A stretch of 64,000 nt of DNA from Rhodanobacteraceae bacterium (GTDB lineage: Bacteria; Pseudomonadota; Gammaproteobacteria; Xanthomonadales; Rhodanobacteraceae), in assembly GCA_030167125.1 (NCBI GenBank), contig CP126531.1, positions 2,954,578 through 3,018,577 on the forward strand, given 5' to 3'. Every line of letters starts with the position of its first letter. The first letter of the stretch is position 1. The translations under genes were made by a program, and so were the position numbers. The notes below the pieces were generated by a model. The model was not told the DNA's origin, ran no database searches, and saw only the letters and a program-made list of their open reading frames with translations. Positions 40,826 through 48,982 of the stretch are shown here, piece by piece.

Positions 40826-43800
40826 TTGAATTGCTCCGCCCATGCGCGCGCGGGTTGCGCGAACACGGCCAACGCGGTGCGGTGCAGGGCGCGCGCGAGC
40901 TCGCCGTCCGCAGGGCCGGGAAGATCGCGGCCGCGCCAAGCGATGCACACCGCGTCGCTTTCGAATTCGTTGGGACCGCCGAAGGTACTTTCAGTGTCGG
41001 CGTCGCGCGCGGCTCTTTCGAACATCGTGATGTCGATGCCGACAGGCGCATTGCCGCCTTTGCGTTCTCTCTGCGCGCAGGACAGCGCGTGATTCCATGA
41101 CGTGCGCACGAAGAACGGCAGCGGCGCGCGCCGGCCTTCGTGATGCAGTTCGATGAACGCAAGCAACTGTTCGCGCGCTTCCGCCTGTGCAAGCCGCGGC
41201 AATGCGAACGAACGGGCCTGCTTGTCCTTGTCCAGCCCAATCAGCACCACCGGCCCGTCCACGCCCGCCGCCGCGCACAGCAGCGCGTCCAGCCACGCGC
41301 GCAGCACGTGGCGGCCGTCGATCACGCCGGGTCGCACGTGCAACACGCCAGCGGGATAACGATCGACCGGCGCGCCTTCGAGTGACATGCCGTCATCCCC
41401 GTCGACGCGCAATGTCGTGGTCGGCAGCGGTGCGGCGCCTTGGGTGAACGCCAGCACCTCGCTTCGCAGCGCATCCGCCAGGACGTGTGCATCGCGCAGC
41501 GCCTCGTCGCCGAGCGCGCCGGGCGGCAACTGGCCGCGCGCGCGCAGCAGGTCGCGTTGTCCGGACGCATTGCCGTCGCCGAAATCCAGCAGCGCGCGGG
41601 TGAGGCTCCAGCGCGTCAGTCCATCCGTGGGCGACAGCGGTTCGTCGTCGGGATCGTCGCGATCACGCGGCAATACCAAACCGAGCCCCTGTTCCAGAAA
41701 ACCGCGCGCGGGATCGAGCAGGAAGCGGCGCAATGCGTCCAGCGACAATGCCGCCGTCGGCAATGTGGCCGCTTGTTGCGGCAGCGCATCCGGCACGAAA
41801 GGTCCGCTCGCGTAGCCGGTTTCGAGCGTGCCGGCCGCCGCCAGCCATTCCTTCCGGAACGACCGCGGCGCACGTGCATCGAACAGCGAGGCGTCGAATG
41901 GATGCAAGGGTTGCACGCGCGGCAGCAGCGCGTGCTGCGCGTCGCGTGCCGCTTCGTCCTGCGAGAGATAGCCTTCGCGCACCGCGTCCATCAACTCCGC
42001 CACCGCCACGGAAGGCGCCAGCGATTCGTTGGTGTGCGCGTCGCGGCCGATCCAGCTCAGGTAAAAGGCGTCGCCCGCGGCCGCGAGCAGTTGCAGGAAC
42101 AGCAGGCGATCATCGTCGCGCACGCTGCGGTCGCCGCGCCGCGCGCGCCCGGCGCGGCGGTCGGCACTCAACGGATCGAGGCCGGAAGGATCGCGGCGCG
42201 GGAAGGACGCTTCGCCCATCCCGAGCAGGCAGATCACGCGGAACGGCACCACGCGCAGCGGCACCATGCCGCAGAAGGTCACGCCGCCGGCGAACAGTTG
42301 CTGGCGCTGGTCGGGTCGGTCGAGATGTTCGCGCAGGAAAGCGCGCAGGTCGTGCCACGGCAGCGCTTGCACGGATGCGGCGCCGGCGTGTTCGACCAAC
42401 TCGGACAGCGCGCGGCGCACGCGCTCCAGCGCGCGCGTTTCGGCGATGTCGTCCGGATCGCCGGCGTACAAACCATCGAACAGCGCGTTCAAGCGGCGCT
42501 GCCATTCCGCCGGTTCCAGCGCGCGCGACGACCACTCGCGCAATGTCCGCCACGCCGCCAGCATCGCCAGCAGCGCGTCCATGCGCGCGAATGCCGCGCC
42601 TTCGATGCCGGGTAGCGGCGCCACGCCCGCGACGAGCGTTTCGTCCGCCTCACCGCAGGCGAATCCGGCCAGCATGCGATCCAGCCCGAATGCGAACGAG
42701 AACTCGCGATAACCGCCGACCGCGGCGCGCGCGTGTTCGTCTTCGCCCCAGCGCACGCCGCTTTCGCGCAACTGCTGCGACAACTGTTCGCGTTGCGAGG
42801 CATCCAGGTCCAGGCGCCGCATCACGCCGGGCACCGCCAGCACGTCCACGATCTCGCTGCATTCCCAGCGCGACGCCGGCGCATCCAGCAGGGCCAGGAA
42901 CAGCCGCACCGCGGGGTGCGCGGCGCTCGCCGCGAGGTCGCCGAGGTTGTACGGAATGAAGCGCGCGTCGTGTTCGGGTACGCCGCCGAACACCGCCTCG
43001 ATCGCGGGCCGGTACGCGGCGACGTCCGGCATCATCACCGCGACGTCGCGTGGCTTCAGCGAAGGATCGGCCGCGAACATCGCCAACAAACGATCGTGCA
43101 GCGTCTGCACTTCGCGCAGCGGAGTGTGGCAGGCGTGGAATTGCATCGAATCGTCCGGCAGCGCCACGCGTTCGTCGCCGCGCGCGGCGCGATGCTCGAG
43201 GATGTCGTCGCGCACGCGACCCAGCAGCGTGGTGCGCGCGATGTGCTGGTCGAACAGATCGGATTCCTCGTCCGGCTGCACGTGCTCGTAGCCGTACAGC
43301 AGCTCGACGAATTCCGCCGCCGCACCGCCCAGCGACGTGATCAGCGGGTTGCCGCCATCCTTCTCCAGCAGGCGCGCACGCACTTCGCGGCGCGAGCGGG
43401 GCGTGTCGCCGAGATAACCGCGCGATGGCAGCGGCAGGTGGAAATCCACTTCGCAGTGCCGGCCCGCCACCGCAAGCATCCGCAGCACGTCGGGCGAAAC
43501 GTTGGCGCAGGCGAAACACGCGAAGGCATCGGGCAGGCCCGGTGGCGCAGGTTTTTCGCTGAAGCTTCCGGGTGGATATTCCGGGTCGAACGCGCGCAGC
43601 CATTCGTCCACCCGCGCCGCACGCGACAAGCCGCCGACGCGCGGCAACAGGCGCCGCCAGAGTTCGGCTTGCCAGTCATCCGCACCGTCGCCGCGCTCCC
43701 ACGCCAGCAGTGTGTCGCGCCGGTAACCCTGCATCCGTTCGTAGACGCGTGCGAGTTCGAAGCTCAGCGCGTAACGGCGCAGCGGATCGCCGCCGGATTC

Positions 43801-44142
43801 GAGGTATTCGCGCAGCGGTGCCAGCGCCGCCCCGTCCAGCCTCTCGCCCAGCAACACGTAGAGGTGCCAACGCAGCACTTCGACGTCGAACGGCGAGTGC
43901 CGCGGCAGATCGGGACGCGTGGCGCGCAGCAGTTCCCAGGTGAACTGCGCGGGCGGGGTGAATTCGACGTTCGCGACTACGCCGAAACGCTCGGCCAGAT
44001 GCACTTGCAGCCAGCGCTTCAAGCCGGCCTGCGGGACCAGCACGCGCGCGGGTACCAGCGGATGGCCGCGCGATGCATGCAGCCGCTCGCCGAGGGCGTC
44101 GGCGAGCCGGGCGGCATCGTTGGAGGTGTGCAGTCGAAACAT
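40822..44142 (-). CDS. recC: Exodeoxyribonuclease V gamma subunit
   Basis: The 1106-residue protein is recognised by its start (MFRLHTSNDAARLADALGER), which aligns with the RecC N-terminus. Other RecC marks are VLVPQAGLKRWLQVHLAERFGV near residue 40, the degenerate helicase-like blocks LKPRDVAVMMPDVAAYRPAI and VRVVPFRVICLLGMGEASFPRRD, and its position upstream of recB and recD. RecC holds the complex together and scans for Chi sites. The frame is open to 44262; an ATG at 44247 would add 35 residues but has no family support. A Fur-like site overlaps that upstream part. It is the first gene of the recC-recB-recD-lhr unit. Confidence 0.92.
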   Translation of the reverse strand: MFRLHTSNDAARLADALGERLHASRGHPLVPARVLVPQAGLKRWLQVHLAERFGVVANVEFTPPAQFTWELLRATRPDLPRHSPFDVEVLRWHLYVLLGERLDGAALAPLREYLESGGDPLRRYALSFELARVYERMQGYRRDTLLAWERGDGADDWQAELWRRLLPRVGGLSRAARVDEWLRAFDPEYPPGSFSEKPAPPGLPDAFACFACANVSPDVLRMLAVAGRHCEVDFHLPLPSRGYLGDTPRSRREVRARLLEKDGGNPLITSLGGAAAEFVELLYGYEHVQPDEESDLFDQHIARTTLLGRVRDDILEHRAARGDERVALPDDSMQFHACHTPLREVQTLHDRLLAMFAADPSLKPRDVAVMMPDVAAYRPAIEAVFGGVPEHDARFIPYNLGDLAASAAHPAVRLFLALLDAPASRWECSEIVDVLAVPGVMRRLDLDASQREQLSQQLRESGVRWGEDEHARAAVGGYREFSFAFGLDRMLAGFACGEADETLVAGVAPLPGIEGAAFARMDALLAMLAAWRTLREWSSRALEPAEWQRRLNALFDGLYAGDPDDIAETRALERVRRALSELVEHAGAASVQALPWHDLRAFLREHLDRPDQRQQLFAGGVTFCGMVPLRVVPFRVICLLGMGEASFPRRDPSGLDPLSADRRAGRARRGDRSVRDDDRLLFLQLLAAAGDAFYLSWIGRDAHTNESLAPSVAVAELMDAVREGYLSQDEAARDAQHALLPRVQPLHPFDASLFDARAPRSFRKEWLAAAGTLETGYASGPFVPDALPQQAATLPTAALSLDALRRFLLDPARGFLEQGLGLVLPRDRDDPDDEPLSPTDGLTRWSLTRALLDFGDGNASGQRDLLRARGQLPPGALGDEALRDAHVLADALRSEVLAFTQGAAPLPTTTLRVDGDDGMSLEGAPVDRYPAGVLHVRPGVIDGRHVLRAWLDALLCAAAGVDGPVVLIGLDKDKQARSFALPRLAQAEAREQLLAFIELHHEGRRAPLPFFVRTSWNHALSCAQRERKGGNAPVGIDITMFERAARDADTESTFGGPNEFESDAVCIAWRGRDLPGPADGELARALHRTALAVFAQPARAWAEQFK

Positions 44143-44228
44143 GCGCGGGCCGCGGAAGGGATCGCGCCAGTATGCCTGCTGCGTGCTCACCGGTTGAGAC
44201 GGACGCCGGTCATCCGCGGAGGTTTGTT

Positions 44229-44247
44229 GCGAATGATTCGTATTCAT
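44229..44247. promoter_or_regulatory. Possible Fur box between recC and the PepSY-like gene
   Basis: GCGAATGATTCGTATTCAT matches the palindromic Fur box GCGAATGATTCTCATTCGC at 15 of 19 positions. It lies 36 bp before the start of the PepSY-type membrane protein gene and 87 bp before the preferred recC start. The match is suggestive but not perfect in the right half. Confidence 0.42.
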
Positions 44248-44282
44248 GAAATGATGCGGCACCGTTTCCCAGAAAATCCCGC

Positions 44283-44744
44283 ATGGCAGCTCCGCACCGC
44301 CGGCTGAAAGTGTTTCGCACGCTGCACCTGTACCTCGGCGTGTTCACCGCGCCGGCGTTGCTGTTCTTCGCGTTCACCGGAGCCTTGCAAAGCGTGGATC
44401 TGCACGAAGCAGCGCGCGGCAGCGACTACAAGCCGCCGGCGTGGCTCGCCAGCATGGCGCACATGCACAAGAAGCAGAGTTTCGAAGCGCCGGCGAAGCG
44501 GGCGCCGAAGACGTCCAGCGCGCCCGCAACCTCCGACGCACCCACGCAAATCGATGCGAAACCTTCGGCACCGAACCGCAAACTGTGGCCCATGAAAGCG
44601 TTCTTCGTGCTGGTGGCGCTGAGCCTGCTGCTCTCGACGCTCACCGGCGTCTACATGGGCTGGCGTTGCACGCGCCATCGCCGCCGTTACGGCGCGATAT
44701 TGGCCGCGGGAATCATCGTGCCGGCGCTGCTGATGCTGTTCTGA
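44283..44744 (+). CDS. Small PepSY-associated transmembrane protein
   Basis: This 153-residue protein begins MAAPHRRLKVFRTLHLYLGV, the start typical of PepSY-associated TM proteins (basic residues then LHLYLGVF). Helix 1 is near residues 18-35 and helix 2 near 103-125 (FFVLVALSLLLSTLTGVYMG). A last hydrophobic segment ends at the C-terminus (IIVPALLMLF), and a Lys/Ala/Pro-rich loop of about 60 residues lies between helices 1 and 2. Full-length PepSY_TM proteins are often beside TonB-dependent iron receptors and can act as ferric reductases; this short form lacks the PepSY domains. The Fur-like site upstream is consistent with iron control. Confidence 0.65.
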   Translation: MAAPHRRLKVFRTLHLYLGVFTAPALLFFAFTGALQSVDLHEAARGSDYKPPAWLASMAHMHKKQSFEAPAKRAPKTSSAPATSDAPTQIDAKPSAPNRKLWPMKAFFVLVALSLLLSTLTGVYMGWRCTRHRRRYGAILAAGIIVPALLMLF

Positions 44745-44802
44745 TCCGCGAACCGCAAGAAGCGGATGGTCCGACGTGCGGTCGTGCAGGGACAATGGCG
44801 TG

Positions 44803-45981
44803 ATGCGTTCGCCGTCGAAAACCGAAACCGCATCCGCCGCGGACACGCGTGCCCGTGCGGCCACGATTGCGTGGGCGGGCTTGGTCGCATTGGCCGTCGC
44901 GATGGGCATCGGCCGCTTCGCGTTCACGCCGATCCTGCCGATGATGGAAGCCGACGCGGGCCTGACGTTGGAAGCCGCCGGCTGGCTGGCTGCCGCGAAT
45001 TACCTCGGTTACCTGCTGGGCGCGTTGAGCGCGGCGCGCTTGCCGCGCGCGGGAGCGATCCGTGGCAGCTTGTTGCTGATCGCGGTGGTGACGTTCGCGA
45101 TGGGCGTGACGGATGTGTTCGCGCTGCAATTGCTGCTGCGCCTCGCCGCCGGCGTCGCCAGCGCGTGGGTGCTGGTGCACGTGTCGGCGTGGGCGCTGGA
45201 TCGCCTGCACGCGCTCGGCCGCGCCGATGCCAGCGGCACGGTGTACGCAGGCGTCGGTATCGGCATCGCGGGCGCCGGCCTGTTGTGCATCGCGCTGATG
45301 GCCGCGCACGCGGATTCGATGCGCACGTGGCAGGTGTTCGGCGTGGTCTCGCTGGTGTTCACCGCGGCGACCTGGCCGGTGTTCCGCGGCGATGCGCCGC
45401 AGACGGGCGCCGCGGCAACGGCGATGCAACCGCTGCGCTGGAACGCGGGCCGCGTGCGCGTCGCGCTGTGCTACGCCGCGCTCGGTTTCGGCTACATCAT
45501 TCCGGCCACGTTCCTGCCGGCGATGGCGCACCGCTACATCACCAATCCCGCGGTGTTCGGTTTGGCGTGGCCGGTGTTCGGCGCGGCCGCGGCGCTTTCG
45601 ACCTGGATCGCCGCGCGCTGGCTGCGCGCGATCGACAACCGCAGGTTGTGGGCGGGCGCCTACGTGCTGATGGCGATCGGCGTGGGTTTGCCGGTCGCGT
45701 GGCCCGGGCTCACCGCGATCCTGGTCGCGGCGTTGCTGGTGGGCGGCACCTTCATGGTGGTGACGATGGCGGGCCTGCGCGAGGCGCACGCCGTGGCGCC
45801 GGAATCGGCGACGGCGTTCATCGCCGCGATCACCGCCGCGTTCGCGCTGCTGCAGGTGCTCGGCCCGCTGGTGGTCAGCGCGGTGGCGCACCTGCGCCAC
45901 GGCTTCGAAGCCTCACTGCTGGCCGCAACCGCGGTGTTGCTGGCGGCGGCGCTGGCCCTGTGGCGACCCGTCAAACAATAG
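44803..45981 (+). CDS. YbfB/YjiJ family MFS transporter
   Basis: The 392-residue protein has twelve predicted helices and no large loops. The sequence MGIGRFAFTPILPMM near residue 40 is the signature of the YbfB/YjiJ family of the major facilitator superfamily, and AAANYLGYLLGALSAARL follows in helix 2. The substrate is unknown; family members are thought to be exporters or uptake carriers of small organic molecules. The gene is 58 bp after the PepSY-type gene, and its end overlaps the end of the convergent sulfotransferase gene by 11 bp. The start ATG at 44803 follows the basic N-terminal MRSPSKTETA. Confidence 0.83.
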   Translation: MRSPSKTETASAADTRARAATIAWAGLVALAVAMGIGRFAFTPILPMMEADAGLTLEAAGWLAAANYLGYLLGALSAARLPRAGAIRGSLLLIAVVTFAMGVTDVFALQLLLRLAAGVASAWVLVHVSAWALDRLHALGRADASGTVYAGVGIGIAGAGLLCIALMAAHADSMRTWQVFGVVSLVFTAATWPVFRGDAPQTGAAATAMQPLRWNAGRVRVALCYAALGFGYIIPATFLPAMAHRYITNPAVFGLAWPVFGAAAALSTWIAARWLRAIDNRRLWAGAYVLMAIGVGLPVAWPGLTAILVAALLVGGTFMVVTMAGLREAHAVAPESATAFIAAITAAFALLQVLGPLVVSAVAHLRHGFEASLLAATAVLLAAALALWRPVKQ

Positions 45982-46816
45982 GCACCTTGCGGATATTGCT
46001 CTTCGGATCGAGCCAGAACGAATCGTTGACGAAGCGCTTGAACAGGTCCGGCGGCAGCACCGTTTCGCGCTTGGGCGCGGACACCTTCGACTTCACCGTG
46101 TGCAGGCCGGGCAGGCCGAGACGCGCGTCGAATTCGTCGGCGTTGTACTCGATGTGTTCGAAGTCGTGTTCGAACCATGGCTCGCCGATGAACTTGTACA
46201 CGGCCTGCATCGCGCCCTGCGGATTGCCGGTGAGGCCTTCGTAGGTCAGCAGCAGCAGGCGGCCGGGCGCGTACTGGCCGTAGAACGCATCCTTGGTGGC
46301 CTGGAACGAAAAGCCCACCATGCCGTTCACGTCGATCAGCGCCTCGGTGCGCGAATACACCGTGCCGTTCGGGTTGAAGTGGAAGATCTTGTTGGCGCTT
46401 AGCGGCTGCTTGCGCACCAGCCGTTCCACGCTGTCGAGCACCCACGGCATCTCGCGCACGCAGGCGATCACCTTGGAACCCGGAAACAGCTGCGCCAGCA
46501 TCGGCAGCTTGCTGCACCACACGCGGCCGGTGTCGAACACCACTTCCGTGCCGAAGAAGCCGCCGTAGTAATTCTGGAACACGCCGCGCAGGACCGCCGC
46601 GCGCTGCGCGTCGCTGATCACCACCGAGAAATCGTTCTTGCCGCTCATCTCGGCGACCAGCGCGCTGATCATGTCGCCCAGCGGGCTGGTCATGCCGGCG
46701 TGGAAGCGCGGGTTCTGCTTGAGGATCGCGGAAAGCAGCGTGCTGCCCGAACGTGGCAGGCCGGAAATGAAATGCAGCTTCTCAGGCGGCTTCGCCGTCT
46801 GCGGCTTGGCGGGCAT
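45971..46816 (-). CDS. Sulfotransferase family protein
   Basis: This 281-residue protein has the PAPS-binding 5'-phosphosulfate loop at FISGLPRSGSTLLSA (residues 16-30). The 3'-phosphate segment lies near residue 115 (KVIACVREMPWVLDSVERL), and an Arg-Asp-like core is followed by LLLLTYEGLTGNPQGAMQAV near residue 190. It would transfer sulfate from PAPS to a carbohydrate or small molecule; the acceptor is unknown. No signal peptide is seen. It stands alone, tail-to-tail with the MFS gene and 72 bp downstream of the LTA-synthase-like gene on the same strand. No PAPS-forming genes are in the window. Confidence 0.85.
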   Translation of the reverse strand: MPAKPQTAKPPEKLHFISGLPRSGSTLLSAILKQNPRFHAGMTSPLGDMISALVAEMSGKNDFSVVISDAQRAAVLRGVFQNYYGGFFGTEVVFDTGRVWCSKLPMLAQLFPGSKVIACVREMPWVLDSVERLVRKQPLSANKIFHFNPNGTVYSRTEALIDVNGMVGFSFQATKDAFYGQYAPGRLLLLTYEGLTGNPQGAMQAVYKFIGEPWFEHDFEHIEYNADEFDARLGLPGLHTVKSKVSAPKRETVLPPDLFKRFVNDSFWLDPKSNIRKVPIV

Positions 46817-46888
46817 GCGAGGTCTTCCCCGTGACGTTATGGAACGGCGAGTGTACCCAAACTGCCCACGCGTGGAAGCAGGGCGGCG

Positions 46889-48880
46889 TCACCGAAGCGG
46901 CGTGGCGCCGGCGCGCGGCGGCGTCGCGGCCTGCGGGTGCTGGCCTTGCGCGTTGCCGGAAAGCGGCGAGGCGAGGGTGCGCGCACCCGTTTCCGGACCC
47001 TTTTCCCGCTGCGCCAGCGTGGCGGCCCTGGGCCAGAGTTTGTCCAGTTTGTTCTTGAGCCGCAGGTCGGCGATGTTGCGCATGCCGTCGTCGAGTTGCT
47101 GCTGCTCCACGCTCTCCGGCATCGCCGGCGCATCCGGCGCGTGCGTGAGTGAGGCGAGTTGCGGCGCGACCAGCCGCGTCAGCGCGAAATACGCATCGTG
47201 GTCGATCCCGGCCCGCTGCAGCAGCATGCCCGGCAGTTCCCATGCCGCGCTGTCCTGGCGCGCCGCGTGGTCCATGTGCGCGGTGTCGATCAGCAGGTAC
47301 GGCACCGCCTGCGTGAGGAAGCCCTGCCCGTTCCTGAAGCCCGTCTGCTGGAACGCCGGCACCAGCGCCGGCAGGTGGTCGCCGAAGAACAGCACGAGGG
47401 TGCGGCGCTTGCGTTGCGCCAGCGTGTCGACCAGCCGCCCGAGCTGCTGGTCGGCGTGCTGCATGTGGTAGATGTAATTCTGCAATTCCAGCTTGGCCTG
47501 GTGGTCGGTGACGCCCGCCGGCACCGGAATCGCGTCGCGCACCTTCGCATCGACGCCGGGGTTCTGGTCGTAAGGTCCGTGCGCCTCGATGCTGATGCCC
47601 AGCACGAAACGCGGCGGGCCGTCGTCCGGCAGCTGGCGCAGCAGTTCGTCGGTGAACGACTTGTCCGACATGTACTTGCCGTCGTTGATCGCGTCGTCGG
47701 GCGGGAAATCGGCGATCGAGATGAACTTGTCGAAGCCGAGTTCCTTGAACGCCGTGCTGCGGTTCCAGAAGCCGGGATTGTTGCCGTGCACCGCCAGCGT
47801 GGCGTAGCCGTCGCCCGCCAACAGCCGCACGATGCCGGGAATCTTCTTCTGGTGGATCTGCAGGTACGGGAACTGCACGTCCGGGAAATAGCGCAGCGAC
47901 AATCCGGTCAGCACTTCGAACTCGGTGCGGATGGTGCCGCCGCCGAAGGTCGGCACGTGCAGCCAGCCCGAGGTGCCGTGCTGCTGGAGGCGGTGCAGGT
48001 TGGGCGTGAGGTCGGTGCCCGGCGGATAGCCGTTCATGATCGTGGGATCGAAGAACGATTCCGACAGGATCACCACGATGTCGGGCTTCTGCGCATCGGT
48101 GCCGACGGGCGCGCGCGCCTGCGCAGCGATCGCCGGTTCGTAATGCGCCATCAGCGCCAGCGCGGCCGGCACGTCGGCCTTGCGGTGCTGCGAGCCGTAC
48201 TGCAGGTGGAACATCAGCAGCGAGCCGATCAGGCCATCGTGTTGCCGCGTCCCGATGGGCGACCACGGCTGCATCCCGAGCAGTTGCTGGTTGTACACGG
48301 CGCGCCAGAACGGCACGCCCGCGATCAGCGAAAACAGCGCCGCGAACAGGAGCACCGACGCCAGTGCGCGCCAGCGCCGCGGATGTTTGCGCAAGACCGG
48401 CGGTTCGAAGCGCAGCCACGCCACCAGCAATCCGATCACCACGATCGCCGCCACGATCAGCAACGCGATGTGCGGCAGGTAACCCGAGAGCAGTTCGGCG
48501 CCGCCGTGGTTGAGTTGTCCCAGCATGCGGAAATCCGCCGGCATCAGCGGAATCGCGAGGTTCTGCACCTTCAGCGCGTTCACGAGATAGATCAGCGCCT
48601 GCACGCCGAACGCGAGTGCAAACGACCACAGCGCGCGGCGCGTCCACGCGAGCAGCGCGAACGCCAGCAGCAGGCCGGGCAATGCGTTGACGGTCAACCG
48701 CCACGGCGCGTTCCACCACGCCACCCAGAAGGGGTAATGCCACAGCGCGCTCGGCACCGTGTCGGGGAAACCGTCCAGCCACGCGGTGCACAGCACGAAC
48801 GCGATCGCGAGCGCGACGATCAGCGCAATGCGGAGGCCCGGGGAATGGCGTTCCGGTTCGGGCGTGGAAGCGGAGGTCAT
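46889..48880 (-). CDS. LTA synthase-like membrane sulfatase/phosphotransferase
   Basis: The 663-residue protein has five N-terminal hydrophobic helices (residues 15-215) and a large periplasmic alkaline-phosphatase-fold domain. That domain contains PDIVVILSESFFDPTIM near residue 255 (metal-binding Glu), GGTIRTEFEVLTGLS near residue 305 with the nucleophile Thr, and the metal-binding LVLFFGDHLP near residue 520. It belongs to the family of OpgB, LtaS and EptA-like enzymes that transfer phospho-alcohols from phospholipids to glycans such as osmoregulated periplasmic glucans. In a Gram-negative, OPG modification is the likely role. It is divergent from glnE with a 102-bp spacer; the ATG at 48880 is preferred over an in-frame start at 48907. 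Confidence 0.83.
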   Translation of the reverse strand: MTSASTPEPERHSPGLRIALIVALAIAFVLCTAWLDGFPDTVPSALWHYPFWVAWWNAPWRLTVNALPGLLLAFALLAWTRRALWSFALAFGVQALIYLVNALKVQNLAIPLMPADFRMLGQLNHGGAELLSGYLPHIALLIVAAIVVIGLLVAWLRFEPPVLRKHPRRWRALASVLLFAALFSLIAGVPFWRAVYNQQLLGMQPWSPIGTRQHDGLIGSLLMFHLQYGSQHRKADVPAALALMAHYEPAIAAQARAPVGTDAQKPDIVVILSESFFDPTIMNGYPPGTDLTPNLHRLQQHGTSGWLHVPTFGGGTIRTEFEVLTGLSLRYFPDVQFPYLQIHQKKIPGIVRLLAGDGYATLAVHGNNPGFWNRSTAFKELGFDKFISIADFPPDDAINDGKYMSDKSFTDELLRQLPDDGPPRFVLGISIEAHGPYDQNPGVDAKVRDAIPVPAGVTDHQAKLELQNYIYHMQHADQQLGRLVDTLAQRKRRTLVLFFGDHLPALVPAFQQTGFRNGQGFLTQAVPYLLIDTAHMDHAARQDSAAWELPGMLLQRAGIDHDAYFALTRLVAPQLASLTHAPDAPAMPESVEQQQLDDGMRNIADLRLKNKLDKLWPRAATLAQREKGPETGARTLASPLSGNAQGQHPQAATPPRAGATPLR

Positions 48881-48982
48881 GCGGACGGTGGGTGCAGATC
48901 GGGACAAGGAAGCCTAGCCGAATCACGATGAACGTTTCGGAGTGCCGGGAAGTTGACCGCGAGCCCCCGGCATAATTCCCGG

